In this document: positions 40,108 through 47,233 of the stretch, in pieces
Layout of the letters: each line of letters opens with the position of its first letter
Position numbering within the stretch: position 1 is the stretch's first letter
NCBI GenBank assembly: GCA_964528085.1
Contig: CAZGRE010000005.1
Coordinates: 1-48,165 of the forward strand
DNA length: 48,165 nucleotides
Direction: 5' to 3'
From: B2-G16 sp964528085
Lineage (GTDB): Bacteria > Bipolaricaulota > Bipolaricaulia > UBA7950 > UBA9294
Made by a program: the position numbers and the translations under genes
The notes under the pieces: model-generated
Databases searched by the model: none
What the model saw: only the letters and a program-made list of their open reading frames with translations
Told to the model about the DNA's origin: nothing

Positions 40108-40544
40108 CTCTTGCCGATATGGCATCCCAAGACCGCTTGGAAAGGCTGGAGCCTCATCGTGAAGAGGTTATCTCCCTTCTACTCTCCGCCGCTCGCAGGC
40201 TGGAAGACGCTTCCAATCCGACCATCCATACCGAGACAAGGCTTGAACAGGCATACACAACTATCCTAACCTGCGCTCTGGCCGCACTTCGAGCGGAGGG
40301 GTACCGCCCCAGTCGTGGAGCCGGACAACATAGCCGGAGTCTTGAAACGTTGCGGTTTACCCTCATGTTGGAAGAGCCGCGTATCGATTATTATCAGACC
40401 CTGCGTTCCATGAGGAACCAGGGGTTATACGAAGGTGGCTTGAACGTATCTCAAACCCAAGCGGAAGAAGCCATCCAAGAGGCCGAATGGCTGTTGAAGA
40501 AAACCAAAGCCTGGCTAAAAAGCCATCACCCAGAGGTGTTATAG
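40104..40544 (+). CDS. HEPN-like protein, partner of the MNT nucleotidyltransferase
   Basis: A 146-residue, mostly helical protein whose start overlaps the nucleotidyltransferase stop (ATGA). The helical pattern, with SAARRLEDASNPTIHTETRLEQAYTTILTCALAALRAEGYR followed by MRNQGLYEGG and a long final helix, is HEPN-like. The usual RNase motif Rx4-6H is not seen; RNQGLY occupies the place, with Tyr instead of His. It could be a variant HEPN toxin or an inactive relative. Gene order and overlap match known HEPN/MNT toxin-antitoxin pairs. Confidence 0.7.
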   Translation: MTLADMASQDRLERLEPHREEVISLLLSAARRLEDASNPTIHTETRLEQAYTTILTCALAALRAEGYRPSRGAGQHSRSLETLRFTLMLEEPRIDYYQTLRSMRNQGLYEGGLNVSQTQAEEAIQEAEWLLKKTKAWLKSHHPEVL

Positions 40545-40570
40545 TCAACGCTCCCTGAAAGACATCCTAG

Positions 40571-40750
40571 GTCGGGCTCTCAGCGCCGCGATTCAATCCA
40601 GCGGTGAGGGGGATCTACCATCGGTTGAAGGAGAGAGGAAAGCCGGAGAAGGTAGCACGGATCGCCGCAGCAAGAAAGTTGCTTCTCATTGCACATGCGA
40701 TCTACAAAAGCGGTGAGCCGTACCATGCTCCAACCGACAAGGAGGGTTGA
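40571..40750 (+). pseudogene. IS110-family transposase C-terminal remnant
   Basis: From 40592 one frame gives FNPAVRGIYHRLKERGKP, then EKVARIAAARKLLLIAHAIYKSGEPY and a stop at 40748. This matches the C-terminal end of IS110/IS116/IS902 transposases (ALSAARFNP.I..FY.RL..RGKP.K.A..A..RKLL). The preceding ALSAA codons (40576-40590) are in a different frame, so a small indel separates them. Nothing of the N-terminal RuvC-like DEDD domain is present. It is a dead fragment between two toxin-antitoxin loci and marks former transposition. Confidence 0.75.
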
Positions 40751-40787
40751 CTTTCGATACAGTATCTAACCACGCTCACTCCTGCTT

Positions 40788-40816
40788 TTGCATGACGGTA
40801 ATAGCGACCGTATACT
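40788..40816 (+). promoter_or_regulatory. Promoter of hicBA, probably leaderless
   Basis: TTGCAT, 17 bp, TATACT (five of six for -10). Ten bases separate the -10 from ATG 40827, the same geometry as at the nucleotidyltransferase gene. No Shine-Dalgarno is visible before the ATG. Confidence 0.45.
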
Positions 40817-40826
40817 AACAAACGCC

Positions 40827-41021
40827 ATGGAGAAGCGCATTAGGTACGTTTACTGGCAGCATGAAAATATGTGGCTCGCTTACCTCGAGGAGTTCCCAGA
40901 CTATTGGACACAAGGGGAAACCTTGGAAGAACTACAGGAAAACTTAAGGGATCTCTATAACGAGCTGACAGGCGGAGAAATTCCTAATGTCCGTCGGGTG
41001 GCCGAGCTTCAGTTATCATGA
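40827..41021 (+). CDS. hicB: HicB-like antitoxin
   Basis: A 64-residue protein with a partial RNase-H-like HicB fold: YVYWQHENMWLAYLEEFPDYWTQGETLEELQENLRDLYNEL, where the pattern of a W-x-A-x-L-E-E-P-x-x-x-T-x-G-x-T-x-E-E-x-x-x-N-L is typical. No C-terminal DNA-binding domain is present, so it would rely on its toxin for regulation or not autoregulate. It overlaps hicA as ATGA. Here the antitoxin precedes the toxin, the reverse of the common hicAB order. TTG 40788 would add 13 residues overlapping the promoter and is not preferred. Confidence 0.8.
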   Translation: MEKRIRYVYWQHENMWLAYLEEFPDYWTQGETLEELQENLRDLYNELTGGEIPNVRRVAELQLS

Positions 41022-41194
41022 AGCGTCGCGACCTCATCCGCCGGCTTAAAGATGGCGGATGTGTCCTAATTCGTCGCGGGGCGCGACATGATTGGTACCA
41101 GAACCCTAAAACAGGGGTTTGTCAACCCGTTCCCCGGCATCGCGAGATAAAGGAACCTCTGGCAAAGCACATCATCAAGATGCTTACGGGCTGA
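41018..41194 (+). CDS. hicA: HicA-family mRNA interferase toxin
   Basis: A 58-residue protein starting MKRRDLIRRLKDGGCVLIRRGARHDWY, with the catalytic His in ARHDWY, and ending PVPRHREIKEPLAKHIIKML. This is the complete double-stranded RNA-binding-like HicA fold (motif G-x-x-H, then P-R-H-x-E-I). HicA cleaves mRNA during stress and is neutralised by HicB. The gene is short and starts inside the hicB stop (ATGA). All key residues are intact, so the module looks functional. Confidence 0.9.
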   Translation: MKRRDLIRRLKDGGCVLIRRGARHDWYQNPKTGVCQPVPRHREIKEPLAKHIIKMLTG

Positions 41195-41425
41195 AGCACA
41201 TTCCGATCGACGGCCGCTATCACGATAAATCATCGCCAAACGCAGTTATGAAAATCCCGGGGGCAGTTACCTTCTAGTGTAGGCTCGCAGGACCCGACCC
41301 TGCTTACCTCTACTTCCCACGGCTCCTAAACACCAAAATAGGCCGCGACCTTCCCGAAAAGCGTTATGCTTTCTGCTGATCGAGGCATCCGGAATGTTGA
41401 ATTGCAGGGCCAGACTCTATACTCA

Positions 41426-41800
41426 CTAAGCTATCCGCAGGATCTGTTTCGCCAGGGCGACGTCGTCCACGGTGAGGACGAGCTTGTTCCGCTCCACACC
41501 GGCGTAACAGGACTCCACGTTTATCCCGTCGCTCGCAAGCCGGCCGAGGAGCGTGGCCAGCTCCCCGGGATGATTGGGGATGTCGATGACCAAGGCTTCG
41601 CTCTCCTCGAAGTCCAGGGCCAGGTTCTGCAAGACCCTGCGCGTTTTGCCAGGGTTATCGGTGACCAGACGGATCAATCCCGTGCCTTCCACCTCCACCC
41701 CAGCGATGCCGTCGATGTTGACGTGTTCCTCGCCGAGCGCCACGGCAACCTTTGCAAGGGTCCCAGGCTTGTTCTCTACTGTGAAACGTAGCTCCTTCAT
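41426..41800 (-). CDS. Tandem ACT-domain protein
   Basis: A 124-residue protein of two ACT domains and nothing else: residues 1-65 (RFTVENKPGTLAKVAVALGEEHVNIDGI) and 68-124 (ALVIDIPNHPGELATLLGRLASDGINVESCY). Each carries the PGxLxxV/L...N-I loop used to bind amino acids. Such proteins sense amino acids, sometimes regulating a partner enzyme. ATG 41800 follows GGAGGTG by six bases; GTG 41809 is possible. It stands alone; the 231-bp gap on its left and the 297-bp gap on its right show no recognisable gene. Confidence 0.88.
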   Translation of the reverse strand: MKELRFTVENKPGTLAKVAVALGEEHVNIDGIAGVEVEGTGLIRLVTDNPGKTRRVLQNLALDFEESEALVIDIPNHPGELATLLGRLASDGINVESCYAGVERNKLVLTVDDVALAKQILRIA

Positions 41801-41809
41801 CGTTGTCAC

Positions 41810-42092
41810 CTCCTTTCATCCCATCATAGCCTCGGCGCATCTGCATGGGCAAGCCCTATCTCCTCCTCGATCGGGCGGGAACATCGGAATGGGGTTGATG
41901 TAATTCGGAAACGGGGTTTTCTGACTAGCACGCGAAGAATGTCTCGTCTAAGTCGACCTTATGGCTATCCGTCCACACACAATCGGCCATCTCAACGACG
42001 GAAGGCCGATTCCGCGCTGCCATCCCCGAGAACAATCATTGCAGCATAAATGTTAAAAGCAGATGCGGCCCTCTAAGGACTCATACAGAATC
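41810..42092. other. Intergenic region with a perfect 8-bp inverted repeat
   Basis: No gene is seen between the ACT protein and the end of hsdR. The one clear structure is AATCGGCC (41981-41988) and GGCCGATT (42004-42011), a perfect 8-bp stem with a 15-nt loop, without a T-run on either side. Confidence 0.4.
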
Positions 42093-42108
42093 CGAGGTTA
42101 GAACCTCG
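42093..42108. terminator. Dyad at the hsdR stop codon
   Basis: CGAGGTT-AG-AACCTCG is a 16-bp dyad that spans the hsdR TAA. As RNA it can form only a 5-bp stem with a 6-nt loop and no strong U-tract follows, so terminator function is uncertain. Confidence 0.3.
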
Positions 42109-45100
42109 TCTCAATGTACCTCGCGGCGCTTTCCAGGTCGAGCTTTACTGTCTGGGGGCCTGAGCGCACGTAGAAGTCCCCCTCTTCGTGTTCCTCGATC
42201 CCCTTCCACTTGAAAAAGACCGGTTCAGGGCTGCGGCGGCAGCTCACCAAGCAGATCGTCTTGCCGTTCACTATTTCCATCTTGGCGTCGACGAGCGTGC
42301 CGGCGCGATCCCCGAGGGCCGCTCCAATGACGTGGCTTAGGTGAAGGAGGAACTTGTCTTCGTTCTCGAACTGATCGGCTTCGATCCCGACGATCGACTT
42401 GTCGTCGGCGACCCCGATGAGGAGATCACCTCCGTCGGTGTTCAAGAACGCGGCGATCGTCTTCAGCACTGCGTGAGTGACACGGGTAGGATCTTTCCGG
42501 TCTTCTTTCAAGTTCCAACGCAGCGTAGACTTGAACTCTAGCGTTTTCGACTCATGTTGCTTGAGGAGTTCGTCCGCATGGCGGTGGGTGCGCAGGTAGT
42601 AATCGAACAGGTAGTTTTTTAGCTGTTCTCCGAACGTCTGGTTGTCCGTGATCCGCTTGTACAGCTCGAAGTTCGTGTCCACGATCTCCTGGATGACGTC
42701 CTCCACCTTGTGATCGAATGTGAGGCGCACGTTCTCCCGCGTGTTCACCCGCGCGCTAGCGTCGAGGGCGGGATCCTGATCGAGTTTGCGCATCATCTGT
42801 TCCAGAGTCAGCTTATGCTCCGGACCGAGGTTCAGCCCAAACCGCTCGTTCAGCTCGTTTATGATCTCCGAGAGCGGTTCGAGATCCTCCTCGGCCATGG
42901 CGTATGCCCCTTTGGTCCGCATCGGAGGAAGCTTCCCAACCCGCGTCTCCAGATCGATCTTTCCGCTTCCCGTCTTCTGGATCCGGTAGGAGTCAATATC
43001 GATGTTTTGCTGCACCTCACGCGGGAGCTCATCACGCAATGGTGGAATGAGTCGCCGCAGGCTGCGGACGAAGACGTAGAGCTTCTCCAAATCTGGGTCC
43101 TTGAACGGAAGGACCTGGGAGAGGAACGCGTAGAGGCGCGCGTAGTCCGTCAGTTGCCCGCGGAACTCCTTCTTCTCCTCATCGACCAGCTCCCCGAACC
43201 GCTCCAAGACGCCCGCCAGTTGCGCGTACACCCGATCCTGCGTTGCGCCAAAGTACACCTTGGCGAACGCGTTCACATCCTGCTTGGTGTAGACCCCGAA
43301 CGCCTCCAACCGCTGTTCGAGCTCGTAGAGCAGGTTCGGGTCAGTCGCCTCGGAGAGGAGCGTGGTCTCGTAATACGGCTCAAAGCTCTTCCGGATCGTG
43401 TCTGCGTCGTTGGCAAAATCGAGGACCATCGTCTCCGTCTTCTCCGGATGCGTCCGATTCAACCGGGACAGGGTCTGCACCGCGTTCACCCCGCCAAGCT
43501 TCTTATCGACGTACATCGTGTGGAGGAGCGGCTGATCGAACCCAGTCTGGAACTTGTTCGCCACGATGAGAAACCGGTACTTCGGCTTCCCGAACTCCTT
43601 CGCCGTCTGCCTCTCGCTGATCCGTTTCCCGGCGCTCGCGGAGTTCATCCCCGACTCGGTGTAGGACTTTCCCCCGTCCTCCACCGTCCCGGAGAAGGCG
43701 ACCAGCGCCTTCCACGGGTAGCCCTGTTCCTGCAGGTAGCGGTCGATGGCGAGCTTGTAGCGCACCGCATGAAGCCGTGAACGGGTCACGATCATCGCCT
43801 TCGCCTTGCCGCCGATCTTGTTCTGCACCTGCGAGGCGAAGTGCTCGACTATGATCTTTATCTTCTCGTTGATCGCGTGCGGATGCAGCTCCACGAACTG
43901 CTTCAACAAATAAGACGCTTTATTGCGGTCGTAGCGCGGATCGTCCTCGATCGTCTTGAGGAGCTTCCAGTACGCCTTGTACGTCGTGTAGTTCTCAAGC
44001 ACATCCAGGATGAACCCTTCTTCGATCGCCTGACGCATGCTGTACAGACTGAACGGAGCGAACGACCCGTCCGGCTGTCTGGTGCCGAAGATCTCCAGAG
44101 TCTTCGGCTTCGGTGTTGCCGTGAACGCGAACATCGAGAGGTTAGGCAGCCGTCCGCGCGCCTCCATCTCGGCGAGGATTCTGTTCTCAAGCTCCTCTTC
44201 CGGCGTCTCCGCCGCTTCCTCCGCCCGCTCGGCGTCCTCCAGGCTCCCGGAGGAGAGGACCTTCTTTAGGCTCTTTGCGCTCTCTCCGGATTGCGATGAA
44301 TGCGCCTCGTCGATGATCACGGCGAACCGCTTCCCGGGAAGCCCACCGATCTCCTCAACGATCACCGGGAACTTCTGCAGTGTCGTGACGATAATCGTCT
44401 TCTGGCTCTCCAATGCCTCCTTGAGCTGGCGCGAGGTCTTGTCGATGTTCTCCACCACCCCGAGGGTCTGCTCGAACTGGCGGACGGTCTGCTGCAGTTG
44501 CCGATCGAGGACCCGCCGGTCGGTGATCACCACGATCGAATCAAACACCCGCCGATCCTCCGCGTCGTGCAGGGTGGAGAGCTGGTGGGCAAGCCATGCG
44601 ATCGTGAAGCTCTTCCCGCTTCCCGCCGAGTGTTGGATTAGGTAGTGCTGCCCCGGGCCGCGCGCCCGTGCATCGGTCACCAGCCGCCGGACCGCGTCGA
44701 GCTGGTGGTAGCGAGGGAAGATGATGAATCGCTTTCCCGTCCTCCGCCCGTCTTCATCGTATTCCTCGACCTCGTGGATGAACTGGCGGATCAGGTCGAG
44801 CACGCTGTCGCGCGACCACATCTCCTCCCACAGGTAGCTCGTCGCGTAGCCGTGTTGCGTCGGGGGAATCGGCGGGTTCCCCGCGCCGCGGTCCCATCCC
44901 TGGTTGAACGGGAGGAAGCCTGTCTTCTGACCCTTGAGGTGCGTTGTTACGTAGACCAGGTTCGGATCGACGGCGAAGTGGGCCAAGCAGCGGCTGTAGG
45001 CGAAGAGCGGCTCGCGCGGATCGCGATCCTGTCTGTACTGTTTCATCGCGTCCTCGACGTTCTGCCCGGTCAGCGGATTCTTCAGCTCGGCAGTGAAGAT

Positions 45101-45607
45101 CGGAAGCCCATTTAGAAACAGCACAAGATCGAGGCTGCCCTCGTTTGCCTGACTGTAGTGGAGCTGGCGCACCACGGAGAATATGTTCGCTCGGTAGAGC
45201 TCGCGCAGCTCTTCGTTCAACCGACTCGACGGCCGGAAGTAGGCGAGCTTGAACTTACACCCCGCGTCCTTGAGCCCGTTACGGAGCACATCGAGGGTCT
45301 CGCGTCGTTCGATTTCATGCGCCAGGCGTCGCAGGAATCTCGTCTTCACGTCGGCACCGTAGTACTCCTTCAGCCGGCTCCACTCCTTCGGTTGCGTGGC
45401 GAGGATGAAGTCGAGCACATCCTGTGGAATCAGACAGAGGTCCTTGTCGTAATCGGCACTCGTCCGGCGGTGGTAGCCGCCGGGGATGAACTCGCCGTAG
45501 CCGGGTGTTGGTTCCGTCGCGCGATCACCGGAAATCCCGTCCGGACGTCCGGTGACGAGTACATTCTCGATCGCTTGTTCAAACACCTTCTCACTGATCT
45601 CGGGCAT
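42098..45607 (-). CDS. hsdR: Type I restriction endonuclease subunit HsdR with C-terminal AlbA_2 domain
   Basis: About 1169 residues. Order: HsdR N-terminal nuclease domain with the PD-ExK-like pattern SLDLVLFLNGLPIFTAELKN (about 145-170); superfamily 2 translocase with AGSGKS, IDEAHSSQSG, FAFTATPKPKT and NKFQTGFDQPLLHTMYVD; a helical region; then an AlbA_2/Schlafen-like domain in about the last 160 residues (ESKTLEFKSTLRWNL, FLNTDGGDLLIGVADD). HsdR cuts unmethylated DNA after translocation and needs HsdM and HsdS. ATG 45607 follows AAGGAG; ATGs at 45634 and 45652 are alternatives. The extra AlbA_2 domain is not part of classic HsdR. Confidence 0.92.
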   Translation of the reverse strand: MPEISEKVFEQAIENVLVTGRPDGISGDRATEPTPGYGEFIPGGYHRRTSADYDKDLCLIPQDVLDFILATQPKEWSRLKEYYGADVKTRFLRRLAHEIERRETLDVLRNGLKDAGCKFKLAYFRPSSRLNEELRELYRANIFSVVRQLHYSQANEGSLDLVLFLNGLPIFTAELKNPLTGQNVEDAMKQYRQDRDPREPLFAYSRCLAHFAVDPNLVYVTTHLKGQKTGFLPFNQGWDRGAGNPPIPPTQHGYATSYLWEEMWSRDSVLDLIRQFIHEVEEYDEDGRRTGKRFIIFPRYHQLDAVRRLVTDARARGPGQHYLIQHSAGSGKSFTIAWLAHQLSTLHDAEDRRVFDSIVVITDRRVLDRQLQQTVRQFEQTLGVVENIDKTSRQLKEALESQKTIIVTTLQKFPVIVEEIGGLPGKRFAVIIDEAHSSQSGESAKSLKKVLSSGSLEDAERAEEAAETPEEELENRILAEMEARGRLPNLSMFAFTATPKPKTLEIFGTRQPDGSFAPFSLYSMRQAIEEGFILDVLENYTTYKAYWKLLKTIEDDPRYDRNKASYLLKQFVELHPHAINEKIKIIVEHFASQVQNKIGGKAKAMIVTRSRLHAVRYKLAIDRYLQEQGYPWKALVAFSGTVEDGGKSYTESGMNSASAGKRISERQTAKEFGKPKYRFLIVANKFQTGFDQPLLHTMYVDKKLGGVNAVQTLSRLNRTHPEKTETMVLDFANDADTIRKSFEPYYETTLLSEATDPNLLYELEQRLEAFGVYTKQDVNAFAKVYFGATQDRVYAQLAGVLERFGELVDEEKKEFRGQLTDYARLYAFLSQVLPFKDPDLEKLYVFVRSLRRLIPPLRDELPREVQQNIDIDSYRIQKTGSGKIDLETRVGKLPPMRTKGAYAMAEEDLEPLSEIINELNERFGLNLGPEHKLTLEQMMRKLDQDPALDASARVNTRENVRLTFDHKVEDVIQEIVDTNFELYKRITDNQTFGEQLKNYLFDYYLRTHRHADELLKQHESKTLEFKSTLRWNLKEDRKDPTRVTHAVLKTIAAFLNTDGGDLLIGVADDKSIVGIEADQFENEDKFLLHLSHVIGAALGDRAGTLVDAKMEIVNGKTICLVSCRRSPEPVFFKWKGIEEHEEGDFYVRSGPQTVKLDLESAARYIETRF

Positions 45608-45618
45608 CGACCACTCCT

Positions 45619-46554
45619 TCACTTCATCTTCCATGGGCCTCCCGGCGGCCATGTTTGATTAAATGGTTCTCCACGTGCGATACTCTCCGCTACGGGACGA
45701 AGGAACGTCTCGATGGCTTCGCCGACCTCCGCGAACGTTGGAGGAACTTCCTCAAAGGACCCTCGTTGTACATAGAGTCGCCAGCGTCTTATGAGCTCTT
45801 CGGAGGTATAAAACGATGCTTGGAAGACGACGCAAGACTCTGGTGTTACATCCGTTCTTCTTCGTGCGAAGGTCGCTTGGATAGCCCTGGAGAGCGTTGC
45901 ACCATCGAAACCAAACCGGCTCTGTAGAACCCAGAGGTCATAGAAGTCTTTCATTCGGCTATTTGTCTCAGTGAGGGCCGCCATCGCCTGAAATTTCTCA
46001 GCTATCACTGTCTCCATAGGGTAAGCGAGGAGACGGGGAGCCGGAAGATCGAGGAGCACGGGAAGTTCCACCTCCTGTGCATTCGGTGTAATCGTATCTC
46101 CGAATCCGATATCCACCTGAACCGGAGCCCGCGCTGTCCCGAGGAAAGCCATCAGGTGGACTCGCACCCCGTTGTACTCTACCTCCTCGCGGATTGGCAT
46201 GCCCCGAACACTCTCAGGATCAAATCGAACTCCATCATCGGGATCAGGAGTATCACCGCTGCATAGAGCACGAAACACGGCGGTGACCGATTCGACATCG
46301 CTCGGTCCGTACGAAAGGAAATCGACGTCTTTGGTGCTTCGAAACGGCTCGCCTGTCCACACTGAGAAGAGCGTCGCTCCCTTGAGAATGAATCGGTCGC
46401 GGTAGGGAGAGTTAGATAATCGGTAGAGTAGGCGCTCGCGCGCGTAGCGGTTGAGCAGCGACTGGAAGTCCTCCCTCCTTTCTCTTGAGATGTTCAGGAG
46501 CTTCGCTCGGACGGATGCCGGGATGTTCTTCGGCCGCTGCCCCTTTGGTGTCAT
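45619..46554 (-). CDS. abiEii: AbiEii-family nucleotidyltransferase toxin
   Basis: A 311-residue protein of the AbiEii/AbiGii/MenA type. The nucleotidyltransferase core is FILKGATLFSVW followed by RSTKDVDFLSYG (metal-binding D-x-D), with Ala where many members have a second Gly. Downstream are AEKFQAM and RMKDFYDLW, the family's Lys/Asp motifs. AbiEii-type toxins stop growth by nucleotide transfer, in MenA onto tRNA. It overlaps abiEi by 4 bp (ATGA), typical for this toxin-antitoxin family, and lies 11 bp before the chosen hsdR start. Confidence 0.9.
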   Translation of the reverse strand: MTPKGQRPKNIPASVRAKLLNISRERREDFQSLLNRYARERLLYRLSNSPYRDRFILKGATLFSVWTGEPFRSTKDVDFLSYGPSDVESVTAVFRALCSGDTPDPDDGVRFDPESVRGMPIREEVEYNGVRVHLMAFLGTARAPVQVDIGFGDTITPNAQEVELPVLLDLPAPRLLAYPMETVIAEKFQAMAALTETNSRMKDFYDLWVLQSRFGFDGATLSRAIQATFARRRTDVTPESCVVFQASFYTSEELIRRWRLYVQRGSFEEVPPTFAEVGEAIETFLRPVAESIARGEPFNQTWPPGGPWKMK

Positions 46555-47150
46555 GCCGACATCGCCTCCAGGTAGGGGGTTATCACTGTCTTTACTCGGC
46601 AGACATCCGCCGCCCGCAGGATCTCATCCCGCGATGCGAGTCGTCGATCGAGTACGTCCTTGAGAGCCTCAAGAGCCACATCCAGCCCAATCTTATTTCG
46701 ATAACGAAAACAGTCGACAACTGTGCGAGGAATGGACGTGATTCGTACCGGTACACCGAGGAGTTTGTGCGTTTCAATACCGTACGTGGCGTACACCCCG
46801 GAGAAGCGAACTACGCGAATCGGGAAGCCGGGATTCTTCGGCTTCCATGCTTTGGGAGCAATAGCGATCCACACTTCACGAGGAAGCTGTGTGCCTATAC
46901 CGTGGAATTGGAGGGCAGAGAGCAGGCAGATAATCCCTCCTGGAATCTTCTTCTGAACAGCCACGATTCCGATATGCTCTGTGATATCCCCTTTAACAAA
47001 GCGGTACAGTCCGTGGCTGATCTGCTCCACTTCACCACGCTCGACTAGCCGCTGAACGGTTGCCCGGCTCATGCCAAGGGCTTCAAGATCACTGGTGCGA
47101 AAGATTCCGCTATCTCCAATTTCTTTGAGAAGCTTCTCGATGTCAGGCAT
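46551..47150 (-). CDS. abiEi: AbiEi-family winged-helix antitoxin
   Basis: A 199-residue antitoxin. Residues 1-70 contain a winged helix (GIFRTSDLEALGMSRATVQRLVERGEVEQISHGLYRF). The rest is the AbiEi antitoxin domain with SALQFHGIGTQLP, and VPVRITSIPRTVVDCFRYRNKIGLDVALEALKD, a conserved stretch of the family. AbiEi represses its own promoter and neutralises AbiEii (type IV system). ATG 47150 with AAGGA upstream is preferred; the frame to 47237 would run over the promoter and operator. Confidence 0.9.
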   Translation of the reverse strand: MPDIEKLLKEIGDSGIFRTSDLEALGMSRATVQRLVERGEVEQISHGLYRFVKGDITEHIGIVAVQKKIPGGIICLLSALQFHGIGTQLPREVWIAIAPKAWKPKNPGFPIRVVRFSGVYATYGIETHKLLGVPVRITSIPRTVVDCFRYRNKIGLDVALEALKDVLDRRLASRDEILRAADVCRVKTVITPYLEAMSA

Positions 47151-47176
47151 AGCCACATCCTTCTCTGATACGTTTC

Positions 47177-47202
47177 CTCGGTAGTTAACGCCAGGTACCG
47201 AG
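47177..47202. promoter_or_regulatory. Inverted repeat downstream of the abiEi promoter (operator-like)
   Basis: CTCGGTA (47177-47183) and TACCGAG (47196-47202) form a perfect 7-bp inverted repeat with a 12-bp spacer, directly adjoining the -10 box and covering the presumed transcription start. AbiEi-type antitoxins autorepress by binding inverted repeats near their promoter, so this is the natural candidate site. Confidence 0.6.
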
Positions 47203-47231
47203 ATTATGTATCCGGCATAACTTGGTGTCAA
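47203..47231 (-). promoter_or_regulatory. Strong sigma-70-like promoter of abiEi-abiEii
   Basis: On the minus strand a perfect TTGACA (47231-47226), 17 bp, CATAAT (47208-47203; five of six). It begins right after the hsdS stop codon, so it is placed to drive abiEi, abiEii and perhaps hsdR independently of hsdS. Confidence 0.7.
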
Positions 47232-47233
47232 TC

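Noticed and set aside
41195..41425. Possible tRNA or small RNA in the gap after hicA (GCAGG/CCTGC stem)
   Set aside because: Only one 5-bp stem; no cloverleaf, no T-loop GGTTCGA-type sequence and no terminator.
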